Source: Amorphophallus konjac
Taxonomy: Eukaryota; Streptophyta; Magnoliopsida; Alismatales; Araceae
Assembly (NCBI GenBank): GCA_022559845.1
Contig: CM040118.1
Coordinates: 444,290,053 to 444,354,052 of the forward strand
DNA: 64,000 bases
Direction of reading: 5' to 3'
Made by a program: the position numbers and the translations under genes. A model generated the notes under the pieces. That model did no database searches and was not told the origin of the DNA. It saw only the letters and a program-made list of their open reading frames with translations. Below, piece after piece: positions 23,054 to 32,703 of this stretch. The first letter of the stretch is position 1. Each line of letters starts with the position of its first letter.

Positions 23054-23742
23054 GTCAGTGCTAGTTCGACTCTTGGCTTTCGTAAGTCCGTGCAAACCTT
23101 CTCCTTCTTGCTCACATGAACTCGGTGCAAGCTTTGTCTTGAGCATCTGAAGGACCATGAACATATAGGAGCTCGGTGCAAACACTGTGTAGGTCAATGC
23201 ATGTAGCAAAGTCAGTACATTGTAAGGGTCTGTGCAATCACTGTTTTGAGGTCAGTGCAAACTTTGACTCAGTGCATACTTTCACTTACTCATATAGAGG
23301 TCGGTGTAAGTTTGCCTCGGTTCATTTTTTGTAACGCATATAGGAGGTTCGTCTTACTGTGCGCCTCACATGTGGCCTAGTGTCGGTGCATATTTTGTTT
23401 AAAGCTTTGCACTCGGTGCACATTTCCCAGTTCGTGCATTTAGTATTCATATACTCGGTGCAATGTTGTTTGTCTTCCTTGCACCTGAAGCTTGTGCATT
23501 CACTATTTATAAACTCGGTGCAATGTTTAGTTAATATGCATAGATAGTCTGTGCTCTTCACTGTAGCGAGATATGTAAGGGTCAGTGCATCTCTTGTTCA
23601 TTCATGCTTCATAGTCGATGCACACACTATAGCAGGTCAGTGCAAAATTTGCATCATGCGTATATATAAGTCTGTGCACACTTTCCTATATGTACATCAA
23701 AGTTTGTGCATACTTTGTACATACCATATTAAGTCAGTGCAA
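23054..23742 (+). promoter_or_regulatory. GTCNGTGCA motif array in C LTR
   Basis: About 24 copies of (A/G)(G/C)TCNGTGCA or one-mismatch variants occur, all on the same strand. Spacings between neighbours cluster near 16-18, 21-24 and 30-35 bp. The array lies just upstream of the TATA box. The copy in the 3' LTR is at about 44149-44837. Confidence 0.75.
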
Positions 23743-23960
23743 ACATTGTTCTATACAATATAAGATGTCTAATGAAATATTCTCTTAACTAACAGGATAA
23801 AGTGATCTCGTGACCTCTGAAATGGCAGAAGGCTGGCTCGTGGATAAAGGGGCAAATGGTAGGCACGTGATCCGAGGAAAGGAAGCTTCTATTCTCTAAC
23901 ACGTGGCTAATGGAATGTCAGTAAGGTTCTGTTGCTTGATCCATACGAAGCCCATGTTCC

Positions 23961-23970
23961 TATAAAAAGC
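23961..23970 (+). promoter_or_regulatory. TATA box of C 5' LTR
   Basis: TATAAAAAGC, also present in the 3' LTR (TATAAAAAG at 45057). It lies downstream of the motif array and upstream of the R/U5 block. Confidence 0.6.
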
Positions 23971-24058
23971 TACATTACCCTTCGAAGAAGGGTGCTGGTG
24001 CAGAAAAAGAGGCAGCCAGAAGAAAAGAAAAGAGAGCCAGCAGCAGCAGCAGCAAAAG

Positions 24059-24090
<32 letters not shown>

Positions 24091-25085
24091 GAAGTAGAAG
24101 CAGAAGAAGAGAGGTAGTCAGTGAGTGAAGATGAAGCTGAGAGCCAGAGTGAGAGAGAAGAAAGGAGAGGTCATAAAAGAGGATTGAAGTAGAAAAAGAG
24201 AGAGCCTTGAGAAGGGTTTCGAAGAGGAAGAGCAGCAGAAGAAGAGAGTCTTAGAGAAAAGAGAAGAGGAGAGTTGAGCAAGAATATCAGAGAATTTGAA
24301 GAGTGATCTGAAGAGAGAAAGCAGAGTATCGTGAGCTAAGTGGAAAGAAGAGAATAGAGAGGTTGCTATTCATGAAGCAAAGGAAGAAGAAGAAGAGGGA
24401 TTCCTGTCAGGATTCCCTACAGCTTGTTCGTGGTGCTGGATCAGATCCATCCCATGCTGCTCCTAGTGACCTTCACTTAATTGTACTTTCTTTGCCTAGC
24501 TTTCAGTTGCTAGTTCATCTAAGTTTCTTTCATTTTTGTGAATCCTTGTGAGAAGCTGTGAATCAGCGGAATCGAAGGTGTGTATCAGCGGATGGCAAGC
24601 CGTGTCACCCAACGGATGGCAAGCTGTGAGGCCCAGCTAATGTAGGCAAGCTGTGAAGCCCAGCGGTTCAAGCTATGCGACAGCGGGAAGCCACACTCTG
24701 GTTAGAGTGTGGGGTGGACGTAGATCTCGGGTCTGAGATCAAACCACCTAAAAATCTTCTGTCCATCGTGGTTTGATTACCTTGTCCGATCCGCTAGATG
24801 TATGCTTAGGCTCGACCTATAGTTCCCAACCAGTGGGTATCTGGTTTGCACACTGAGGGTTTGTCAGATCTCAAGAGAGAGAGAGAGAGCCATTTTGACT
24901 AGGTTTACTTGAGCACCGATCGTATACATTTGATTTTCTCTAATTGAAGTTCAGTGTGTGCTCTCAGCCTTACAGTTGTTTGCTTTAATTCTGCATATCT
25001 GTTTGATCAAAGTTTTAATTGAGCAAAGGTTTTAAGAGGGATTCAGTCACCCCCCCTCTGAATCCGGTCCTAGCATCTTATCAAT

Positions 25086-25097
25086 TGGTATCAGAGC
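25086..25097 (+). promoter_or_regulatory. Primer binding site of C (initiator tRNA-Met)
   Basis: TGGTATCAGAGC lies two bases after the LTR end. It is complementary to the 3' end of plant initiator tRNA-Met, the usual copia primer. Confidence 0.95.
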
Positions 25098-25206
25098 GGT
25101 TTGCTGTCTTAATGGATCCAACGATCCTCAGTAGATCCTGCAGCCTCTTTGGTGCATTTCTGAGCATACCTATTCCACGCACTGAATTGTTTGATGATTT
25201 GTATAA

Positions 25207-25448
25207 ATGGCTCATCCACCAGTTTTTGATGGCTCTGATTTTAATTTGTGGGTTAGCAGTCTCCATAGCTATGTAAAACTGATTGATCCTGATCTGTGGA
25301 AGTTAATTTCACACGGTCCTCACAGATTACCAAAGAAAGAGTCCAAATGGACTGACAGTCACAGATCAAGGCATGGAGAGAATCAGAGAGTTTTGAATCT
25401 AATGAAAGCAGCTACTGACAAGGCCTTACACTCTTGCTTCCATGAATG
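25207..25448 (+). pseudogene. Sirevirus C gag, N-terminal piece
   Basis: The ATG at 25207 opens MAHPPVFDGSDFNLWVSSLH, which resembles the start of copia gag proteins (compare PPFFDGTNYSYWKNRMQ in element B). The frame runs open to 25448, where element B has inserted inside a Cys codon; it continues at 38614 after the 5-bp duplication. The gag would form the particle. Compared with B's gag, most of the second half of the capsid domain is missing: the text passes directly from SAKDIIDKLKLG (38617 on) to the linker and coiled coil. The gag was therefore already shortened before B arrived. Confidence 0.85.
25444..25448. repeat. Target site duplication of B, left copy
   Basis: GAATG, identical to 38609-38613. 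Confidence 0.95.
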
Positions 25449-25561
25449 TGTTGTGCTCCTGATTTTGATGATGATCACCATGATATGACAGGGTGTATTA
25501 TTATCTGACAATATGGTTAGTGGCAAGAATTTCTGTTGAACTTTAATGCAGGCAATAATCA

Positions 25562-26026
25562 GCGTCGACGCCACAAGATCAAAGGGTCGACGCAGCCTTC
25601 AGCTCCTCCAAGTTGAAGCATACTTCATCTAAACTGCGTCTACGCCTCAAGCAAGATAACGTCGACGTTGTGACTAGATCTCAAGATGTTTGAGTCATGC
25701 GCATGCTAACTGCGTCAACGCCACTCGGATGCAGCATCGACTCGCATGCCTCCAGAAGATATCTTCACACAGCGTTGACGCTACCAGCTACCAGCGTCGA
25801 CGCAGCGGGTGCCAAAAGACTAAGAAGATATCTTCACACAGCGTTGACGCTACCAGTTACCAGTGTCGACGCAGCGGGTACCAAAAGACTAAGAAGCTAT
25901 CTTCACATAGCGTCGACGCCACCAGTTATCAGCGTCAACGCAGTGATAGGCTGAGGTCAAATATCGAAGGAAGATAAGAAGCTGTCTTCACACAGCGTCT
26001 ACGCATTCAAATGCTGGCGTCGACGC
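25562..26026 (+). promoter_or_regulatory. Seven GTCGAC dyads in B LTR
   Basis: Half-sites fit GCGTCNACGC. Dyads start at 25562/25584, 25636/25659, 25712/25734, 25772/25794, 25841/25863, 25910/25932 and 25995/26017. The spacer is 12 bp in all except the second (13 bp). Dyad-to-dyad distance is 60-85 bp. The same array is present in the 3' LTR 11582 bp downstream. The role is inferred: protein binding or RNA structure. Confidence 0.85.
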
Positions 26027-26655
26027 ACCCAGTCCCAGACAAGCTCTCGGGCAAAAGGACTGGATAAAGTGGGCCAGCCATGTCTGCAAACAAACTACAC
26101 TCTCCCTCCTTTAGTCCAGAAGCTTCTCCACACGTGAGCGAATGATTGGGAATCTTGTAGGGCCCAATCTTGCGCGGGAAAAATGAAAAAGGAAATGTAG
26201 AAGTGGATCGAAGGGGGATGAGGAGTGTAGTTGAATAGAAGAGACGAAGAAGGACCAGTATATTGAGAAAAATGTGCAGAGCCTAGCATCGTGAAGAAGA
26301 TCCAGTGCGTGGATTGAAAGATAGGCTCGTTCTCCTGGTGAAGAAGATCAGAAGCTGAAGAACCATGAAGGCTTCAGACTGATCTAGTCTCAACTGAAGG
26401 GAAGATCACACTCAGATCATACTGTTCATCTCTTCGGGCTCTACTCTCTTCTGCTGCGCAAGAATTCTGAAGATCCATTGATCAGCATATTCTGAGTTTA
26501 CTTCTTACCTTGTATTTTCGTTTTCTTATACAATTCTATTCTCGGATTACTGTTCCAGTGGGATTCAGTGGTCAGGTGTGTTCTGATCCAGAGAGTGTTC
26601 TGAGATCAGAGTGTGTATAGACTCTGTGTCTACAAGCTGTTCGACAGCGGTTCTA

Positions 26656-26820
26656 AGACAGGATATAGTTGTCTTCTGCAGATTGGATCTGCAGGTCAGA
26701 GAAGGATTCTTCTCTGGTGTTAGCTAAGCTGTAAGGCTCAGTGGTGATCCCCACCGGTTTGGTGAGGGGGTGGACGTAGGTCTCGAGATAGAGACTGAAC
26801 CACCTTAAAAACTCTGATCT
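26656..26820 (+). other. R/U5 hairpins and conserved block of B LTR
   Basis: Perfect stems are AGACA/TGTCT (26656-26674), CTGCAGAT/ATCTGCAG (26676-26694) and CAGAGAAG/CTTCTCTG (26697-26716). The block TTTGGTGAGGGGGTGGACG...GAACCACCTTAAAAAC follows. Equivalent arrangements are seen in LTRs C, E, J and H. Confidence 0.75.
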
Positions 26821-27028
26821 ACTGTGGCTTGTGCTTGTGGCTTGTTATTGTGTCCATTGTCTCGTTAGACCGCTTAGATATTGCGCTAGCTCTTTAGAGA
26901 TTCTCGAACTGGATTTTTGTCTGTGCTATCACAGAGAGTGCAACTGTCTTATTCCGCCTAAAATTTTTAAGTGGTCAATCTATTCACCCCCTCCCCCTCT
27001 AGTTTGACGATCCTCTGCTCCCAACAAG

Positions 27029-27040
27029 TGGTATCAGAGC
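27029..27040 (+). promoter_or_regulatory. Primer binding site of B (initiator tRNA-Met)
   Basis: TGGTATCAGAGC, two bases after the LTR end. Confidence 0.97.
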
Positions 27041-27081
27041 GCCAGGCTCTCTTGAACGGTTTAACAGCCTAGAGAGAAGTA

Positions 27082-29583
27082 ATGGAGAGCAAAGGATTTA
27101 TGCCAGAGGGTTATGCTGTGAATAGACCACCATTTTTCGATGGCACTAACTATTCCTATTGGAAGAATCGCATGCAAGTTTTTCTCAGGGCCCAGGACTA
27201 TGAAGTATGGAAAGTTGTGAGCAAGGGGCCCTACATAATAGAAGGCGACGAAGAATTATGGGTAAAGGAGCAAGTAAGAAAATCAACCGTCAACTGGCAG
27301 GCAATGAACATTATGCAATGCTCCCTGCATCCCAAGGAATTCTCGCGCGTCTCCTCATGCGCAAGTGCGAAAGAAATGTGGGATCGACTCGAGGTAATAT
27401 ACGAGGGTACCTCGGAGGTAAGGGAGACCAAGGCTAACATGCTAATTTCTGAATATGAGTCGTTCCATATGAAACCTGAAGAAAGTATTTCTGAGATGTA
27501 TGCTCGTTTAACCGTACTTGTCAATGGTCTCAAAGGTCTAGGGAAGGCCTATACAGATTATGAGCTGGTGAGAAAAATTCTTAGATCTTTGACATCCGTG
27601 TGGCACACAAAAGCCACAGTGGTCGAAGAATCTAGGAATCTTCCCAGGACCACTCCTGACGAGTTGATAGGTTCCCTTATGGCCTATGAGCTAAATTTGA
27701 AAAGATCTGATGAGGAAATAAAGAAGAAAAAACCCCTAGCTCTCAAGGCTGCTCCAAGCTGCAAGGAGAGCTCAGATGAGAATCTGACCTCTTCTTCAGA
27801 CAGTGATTCAGGTGAGATTGCGATGCTCACTAAGAAATTTCAAAAATTCTTACGAAGGGAAGGTAAAGCTGGTCGATTTAGAAGTTATCAAGGTAAAATG
27901 AATTCTAAATTTAAATCTGACCAAACTAAGAAATCTGACAAAGTTGTGTGTTATCAATGCAGAAAACAGGGACATATCAAGTCAGAGTGCCCCGAAAATT
28001 CTAAGAAAGCGTACTTCAAGTTCAAAAATAAAAAGCCCAAGGCCATGATCAGTACATGGAGTGATGAAGAAGAGGAAGAGGAGGATAGCACATCAGAGGA
28101 AGAAAAAGAAGTAAAGCTATGCCTAATGGCCAGGGGAGAGGACTCTACTGAGGTAAATTCTCCACTTGATGAATTTACTTGTGATGACTGGGAAGAAGCT
28201 TTCAATGACCTTATGGATAAATATGATATTGTGAAGAAAGAAAATAAAATGCTTAAAAAGAAGAAAAACCCGGGAAGTCAAGAAAATTTGTCCAATGAAA
28301 AGGTTAAAATGCTAGAAGATGAAATTGTTTGTCTAAAGAAAACTCTGAATGAAGAAAATGAATACAGATCTGAATCGATTAAATTAAAAAGAGAGAATGA
28401 CTTCTTACTAAAAACACATGATGAACTGAAGTTAAGAATGCAAAAACTTGAAAAGGACACCAAAATAGCTGAAGAGAAATATCAAGCTGTAAATGGTGTC
28501 AATTTGAAACTTCAGGAAGATTTGAAGAAAGTTGAAAAAGAAAAATTGGACAAACAAACTTCCCTAGAGAAAATGACACAAGGCAAACATAATCTTGATG
28601 CCTTAATGGGAACAAAATGCAATGTCGGCAAAGAAGGACTTGGATATAATCCAAGCTCAAAGAAAGAAATTGGACTTAAACTGGTGACCTTCATATCAGA
28701 AGAAAAGAAAGCTGAGGAGAAACGGGTGGCTGAAGTAAAAAATGTTGAAAGAGACAAAGGGAAACAGATTCAGAAAAATGAAGTGACAAAGGAGAAAGGA
28801 AAAGAAAAGATGAATGAATCTCCCAAGGCAAAATTTGCAAAGAATTTAACCAGCTGCAAGCATGTCATTTCATCACCACCTAAGGCCTCCAGCTCCAGAC
28901 CCTTCGTTCACCAACATAGCACCAGAAAGATTGAAAATACCAAATCTGGCCAGAGTCAGATGCGTCCACGCAAGACCAGTAGTGTGTCAACGCAACCTTC
29001 ATACAATAATAGGTCTTCTGCATATAGGTCTAGGCACTCGACTAAGATGCTTCAACGCTACGGACATGTGGCGTCGACTCGGGCCGAATTCCAAAGAGTC
29101 CATAAGAATTGGAACGACCACATGGGTCGACGCATGCAGGGATATGCGTCCACGCACCCATACCACCATGGCCAACACTACAATCAATCTGGGTGGATGG
29201 GTCAACGCAAACACCACAATGCTTCCACGCATCCTACATTCTATCAAACACATAGGAGCAACTATGGATGGGTGAGTCCACGCATTCATTCAGGAAGGTC
29301 GACGCATCCCATGTATGCATATCCTATAAGACAAACACATGTTCTTAGGGCAGTCAACCCACATCACCAAGAGGCTTTGTGGAACCAAAATAAACGATGG
29401 TTCAATAAAGCAGCTAAAACAACCTTAAAATCAAATCAGAAACCAGCTGCCTCCTCAACTAAAAGTCATCAAAAACCCCAACAAAGACAAATATGGATTC
29501 CTAAGAACCTACTGAATTTCTTGAAGTCTTCCAGTGATCCAATGGGACCCAAGTGTGTTTGGGTTCCAAAATCCTTTATTTGA
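27082..29583 (+). CDS. gag: Sirevirus B gag, 833 residues
   Basis: This is the structural protein of the virus-like particle. The ATG at 27082 is the first in frame after the primer site. Domains: a copia gag/UBN2-type capsid region (residues about 10-215, starting FFDGTNYSYWKNRM); a CCHC zinc knuckle CYQCRKQGHIKSEC (about 290-303); an acidic Glu/Ser stretch; a long coiled coil (about 370-490); and a basic His/Arg/Ser region with 25-residue repeats ending in STHP or STR (about 627-741). The protein is longer than typical copia gag, as usual for sireviruses. The ORF ends with TGA, immediately followed by a second TGA in the same frame, and pol continues in that frame. Five DNA dyads of the LTR type lie inside the repeat region. 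Confidence 0.95.
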   Translation: MESKGFMPEGYAVNRPPFFDGTNYSYWKNRMQVFLRAQDYEVWKVVSKGPYIIEGDEELWVKEQVRKSTVNWQAMNIMQCSLHPKEFSRVSSCASAKEMWDRLEVIYEGTSEVRETKANMLISEYESFHMKPEESISEMYARLTVLVNGLKGLGKAYTDYELVRKILRSLTSVWHTKATVVEESRNLPRTTPDELIGSLMAYELNLKRSDEEIKKKKPLALKAAPSCKESSDENLTSSSDSDSGEIAMLTKKFQKFLRREGKAGRFRSYQGKMNSKFKSDQTKKSDKVVCYQCRKQGHIKSECPENSKKAYFKFKNKKPKAMISTWSDEEEEEEDSTSEEEKEVKLCLMARGEDSTEVNSPLDEFTCDDWEEAFNDLMDKYDIVKKENKMLKKKKNPGSQENLSNEKVKMLEDEIVCLKKTLNEENEYRSESIKLKRENDFLLKTHDELKLRMQKLEKDTKIAEEKYQAVNGVNLKLQEDLKKVEKEKLDKQTSLEKMTQGKHNLDALMGTKCNVGKEGLGYNPSSKKEIGLKLVTFISEEKKAEEKRVAEVKNVERDKGKQIQKNEVTKEKGKEKMNESPKAKFAKNLTSCKHVISSPPKASSSRPFVHQHSTRKIENTKSGQSQMRPRKTSSVSTQPSYNNRSSAYRSRHSTKMLQRYGHVASTRAEFQRVHKNWNDHMGRRMQGYASTHPYHHGQHYNQSGWMGQRKHHNASTHPTFYQTHRSNYGWVSPRIHSGRSTHPMYAYPIRQTHVLRAVNPHHQEALWNQNKRWFNKAAKTTLKSNQKPAASSTKSHQKPQQRQIWIPKNLLNFLKSSSDPMGPKCVWVPKSFI
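28962..29305 (+). promoter_or_regulatory. Five GTCGAC-type dyads inside B gag coding sequence
   Basis: Half-sites start at 28962/28984, 29049/29071, 29124/29146, 29199/29221 and 29274/29296, all with 12-bp spacers. The first half-site is always in one codon phase and the second in another. The last four dyads are 75 bp apart, matching a 25-residue protein repeat. Confidence 0.8.
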
Positions 29584-29596
29584 TGATTCTTGCAGG
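29581..29596 (+). other. Gag-pol junction: two consecutive in-frame TGA codons
   Basis: The sequence TGATGATTCTTGCAGG joins gag and pol without a frame change. The TTCTTGCAG part also looks like a 3' splice site. A single in-frame stop between gag and pol is known for SIRE-type elements; a double TGA is harder to read through. Confidence 0.8.
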
Positions 29597-32500
29597 AATG
29601 CCTTGCAGCCATGCACAACAGATGGTATCTTGACAGCGGCTGCTCAAGGCATATGACAGGGGACAAGGCCAAGTTTTGTCTCCTGGTTGAGAAGGATGGA
29701 GGATTTGTTACCTTTGGTGGAAACAATAAAGGCAAAATAGTTGGTAAAGGTACAGTTGGCAAAAACCCTTCTACCTCCATTGATGATGTTCTTTTAGTAG
29801 AGGGTCTAGAGTATAACTTGCTCAGTATAAGTCAGTTGTGTGATAGAAATAATAAAGTAGTGTTTGATGCAAACACATGCACCATTTTAGAAGAAAAATC
29901 AGAAAAAATTAAATTTGTTGGAAAAAGAATAAACAACATGTACATGGTAGATTTAGATGATCCTGCACATAATAATCTTTGTCTCACTGTAAATAAAACT
30001 GAACTAGCTTGGTTGTGGCACCGTAGGCTAGGACATGCTAGCTATAGTGTACTGCATAAGTTAGCCAAACACAGCATGGTGAATGGTCTGCCTGATGCTT
30101 CGTTCAAGAAAAATGACAAAATCTGTAATGCATGCACCCAAGGTAAACAGACTAGGAAGTCATTTAAGTCCAAAATAAAGAGTCAGTCCACTAAACCTCT
30201 TGAACTCATTCATTTAGACTTATTTGGACCCACTAGAACAGCAAGCATTAGTGGTAATCGATATGGATTTGTCCTAGTAGATGATTTTACTAGATTTACC
30301 TGGGTATTCTTTCTAACACATAAGAATGAGGCATTTGAGGAATTTCAGGCATTCTTTAAGAAAACACAGCAGGAGGGTAAGTTTGTCATTTCTTCCATTA
30401 TATCAGATCATGGTGGAGAATTTGACAATTCTGAATTTGGAGATTTCTGCAGAGCAACAGGGCTAAATCACAGGTTTTCTTCCCCAAGAACACCTGAACA
30501 AAATGGAGTCGTGGAGAGAAGAAACCGAACCCTTGTGGAGATGGGCAGAACCATGCTGATTGAAGGGCAACTACCAAGGAAGTATTGGGCAGAGGCTGTG
30601 AACACTGCATGCTACATTGTAAATCGAGCAATGGTAAGACCACAGTCCAAAAAGACTCCTTATGAAATGCTGAAAGGTAAGAAGCCCTCTGTTGCTCATT
30701 TTAAAGTTTTTGGTTCAAAATGCTTTGTTCAGAATAATGATAAACGAGCCTTAGATAAGTTTGAACCCAAGAGTGAACCCGCCATATTCTTAGGATACTC
30801 TAGTCACTCTAGGGCTTATAGGGTCCTAAATCTGAAGACTCAAACAGTTGAGGAATCACCTCACATCGTTTTTGATGAGCTAATTGAAAATTCACAAGTT
30901 GAATCTTCATACAGGAACAAGGGTGATGAAGACTTCCTTGACAAGCCTGAGGAGGAAGAAACTTTGGAAGGAGATTCAAGACCAAAAGAAGATGAGCCAG
31001 AGTCTAGTAATCAGGGCAATGCAGATATTAATGGAGGTGACCCTCTGATTAACATTAGGTTGTTAAGGGATCACCCCTCATCTAGCATAATAGGTAACTT
31101 GCATGAACCTGTTAGGACACGCTCTCAAATACAAGAAATGGATAACATGGCACTTGTGTCTCAAACTGAACCCAAGAATGTTGTGGAAGCCTTAAAAGAT
31201 CCCAACTGGATAAATGCAATGCATGAAGAACTCAACCAATTCATAAGAAATAAAGTATGGCATCTAGTGCCCAGACCCAAGGATCAATCTATAATAGGAA
31301 CTAAATGGGTCTATAAAAACAAACAAAATGAAAATGGTGTAATTGTTAGGAATAAAGCTAGACTGGTTGCACAGGGTTACAATCAAGAGTTCGGTATTGA
31401 CTTCGAAGAGTCCTTTGCACCAGTAGCCAGATTAGAAGCCATTCGTTTGTTGCTTGCATATGCTGTAAGTCATGGAATAAAATTACAACAAATGGATGTA
31501 AAAAGTGCCTTCCTAAATGGAATAATAAAAGAAGAAGTATATGTGGAACAACCCCCTGGATTTGAATGTGCAGAAAATCCTAACCACGTATACAGATTGG
31601 ACAAAGCATTGTATGGACTCAAGCAGGCACCTCGAGCCTGGTACGACCGGCTCAGCTCCTTCCTCACTGAAAAAGGGTACTCAAGAGGTAAAGTGGATCT
31701 GACATTGTTTACAAAGGTAAAGAATTCAGATATCATTTTAGTTCAAATATATGTTGATGACATTGTCTTCGGTTCTACTAAACCTAGTATGTGTAAGGAG
31801 TTTGCTAACTTAATGACAACAGAATTTGAAATGAGTCTCATGGGTGAACTTCAATTTTTTCTAGGTTTGCAGATCACCCAACGCAGAGAAGGAAGCTCTA
31901 TTAGTCAGACAAAGTACATCAAGGAGCTACTGAAGAAGTATAAAATGGAAAATCTGAAAGTAATCAGCACTCCCATGTGTACAAACACAACCTTGGATGC
32001 AGATCTGAAAGGTACACAAGTTGATGCCAAGACCTATCGAGGTATGATAGGGTCACTTCTATATCTTACTGCATCAAGGCCTGATATTCAATTTTGTGTT
32101 TGTATGTGTGCTCGTTTTCAAGCTGATCCTAGAGAATCCCACTTAAGTTCTGTCAAGCGTATTTTTAGATACCTTGCTGGAACTCAAGACCTAGGGATTT
32201 GGTATCCTGCATCCTGCACCTTTGACTTGGTATCATATTCGGATGCAGACTATGCTGGATGTAAATTGGACAGAAAAAGCACTAGTGGCTACTGCCAATT
32301 TTTGGGTGGGTGCTTGATCTCTTGGGCCTCCAAGAAACAACACTCAGTGGCACTGTCCACTGCAGAGGCAGAATATGTCGCTGCAGGGAGCTGTGGCACT
32401 CAAGTGTTGTGGATCCAGCATCAGCTCCAAGATTACCAAACTGATCTTGGATGTGTCCCAATATTGTGCGATAACACAAGTGCTATAAACCTGGCCAAGA

Positions 32501-32703
32501 ACCCCATCCAGCACTCTAGGACCAAGCATATTGAAATCAGACATCACTTCCTAAGAGATGAGGTCAGTAAAGGAAGTTTCAAGCTTGTATTTGTAGAATC
32601 TGAACGTCAACTAGCTGATATTTTTACCAAGCCTCTCAACAATGAGCGTTTTTCATACCTTAGGAGAGAGCTTGGACTCTGCAATTTGCATTCTGAATCT
32701 TGA
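29590..32703 (+). CDS. pol: Sirevirus B pol polyprotein, 1037 residues, in frame with gag
   Basis: Protease: active site [11 protein letters not shown] (Asp at residue 15). Gag-pre-integrase zinc region: [10 protein letters not shown]...CNACTQGK (about 140-190). Integrase core: LDLFGPT (Asp near 211), SDHGGEF (Asp near 271) and [12 protein letters not shown] (Glu near 308), all catalytic residues present. [35 protein letters not shown] and [10 protein letters not shown] (YVDD near 720). RNase [10 protein letters not shown] (near 882), [11 protein letters not shown] and [13 protein letters not shown] (near 960), ending ADIFTKPL. The order is copia. No ATG opens it; the first open codons follow the TGA TGA that ends gag, so expression needs readthrough, splicing or another recoding event. 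Confidence 0.95.
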   Translation: MQECLAAMHNRWYLDSGCSRHMTGDKAKFCLLVEKDGGFVTFGGNNKGKIVGKGTVGKNPSTSIDDVLLVEGLEYNLLSISQLCDRNNKVVFDANTCTILEEKSEKIKFVGKRINNMYMVDLDDPAHNNLCLTVNKTELAWLWHRRLGHASYSVLHKLAKHSMVNGLPDASFKKNDKICNACTQGKQTRKSFKSKIKSQSTKPLELIHLDLFGPTRTASISGNRYGFVLVDDFTRFTWVFFLTHKNEAFEEFQAFFKKTQQEGKFVISSIISDHGGEFDNSEFGDFCRATGLNHRFSSPRTPEQNGVVERRNRTLVEMGRTMLIEGQLPRKYWAEAVNTACYIVNRAMVRPQSKKTPYEMLKGKKPSVAHFKVFGSKCFVQNNDKRALDKFEPKSEPAIFLGYSSHSRAYRVLNLKTQTVEESPHIVFDELIENSQVESSYRNKGDEDFLDKPEEEETLEGDSRPKEDEPESSNQGNADINGGDPLINIRLLRDHPSSSIIGNLHEPVRTRSQIQEMDNMALVSQTEPKNVVEALKDPNWINAMHEELNQFIRNKVWHLVPRPKDQSIIGTKWVYKNKQNENGVIVRNKARLVAQGYNQEFGIDFEESFAPVARLEAIRLLLAYAVSHGIKLQQMDVKSAFLNGIIKEEVYVEQPPGFECAENPNHVYRLDKALYGLKQAPRAWYDRLSSFLTEKGYSRGKVDLTLFTKVKNSDIILVQIYVDDIVFGSTKPSMCKEFANLMTTEFEMSLMGELQFFLGLQITQRREGSSISQTKYIKELLKKYKMENLKVISTPMCTNTTLDADLKGTQVDAKTYRGMIGSLLYLTASRPDIQFCVCMCARFQADPRESHLSSVKRIFRYLAGTQDLGIWYPASCTFDLVSYSDADYAGCKLDRKSTSGYCQFLGGCLISWASKKQHSVALSTAEAEYVAAGSCGTQVLWIQHQLQDYQTDLGCVPILCDNTSAINLAKNPIQHSRTKHIEIRHHFLRDEVSKGSFKLVFVESERQLADIFTKPLNNERFSYLRRELGLCNLHSES

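Larger units (their letters stand above)
22783..25083 (+). repeat. 5' LTR of Sirevirus C
   Basis: TG...CA termini. U3 holds about 24 GTCNGTGCA motifs. A TATA box lies at 23961. A GAA-rich purine stretch (24000-24350) follows. An 8-bp perfect hairpin CACACTCT/AGAGTGTG (24692-24711) abuts the conserved block GGGTGGACGTAGATCTC...CCACCTAAAAATC, and the U5 end carries TCACCCCCCCTCT. Confidence 0.95.
25449..27026 (+). repeat. 5' LTR of Sirevirus B
   Basis: TG...CA termini. It contains seven GTCGAC-type dyads (25562-26026), partly inside a 69-bp tandem repeat (units start at 25755, 25824 and 25893). Hairpins at 26656-26716 precede the conserved block near 26750-26820 (GTGGACGTAGG and GAACCACCTTAAAAAC). 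The U5 end carries TTCACCCCCTCCCCCTCTAG. I could not place a confident TATA box. Confidence 0.97.

Noticed and set aside
23932..24117. ORF with a poly-Glu tail in the C LTR
   Set aside because: It comes from a GAA microsatellite in the LTR; the copy in the 3' LTR has a different repeat length.
25690..25977. Repetitive ORFs in the B LTR with peptide repeats such as SHSVDATSYQ
   Set aside because: Present in both LTR copies and produced by the tandem DNA repeat with dyads; several frames are open at once. I treat it as non-coding.
25562..26026. Regularly spaced repeats resembling a CRISPR array
   Set aside because: Plant nuclear context, units of only 10 bp in dyads, near-palindromic and partly inside coding sequence. 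No cas genes.
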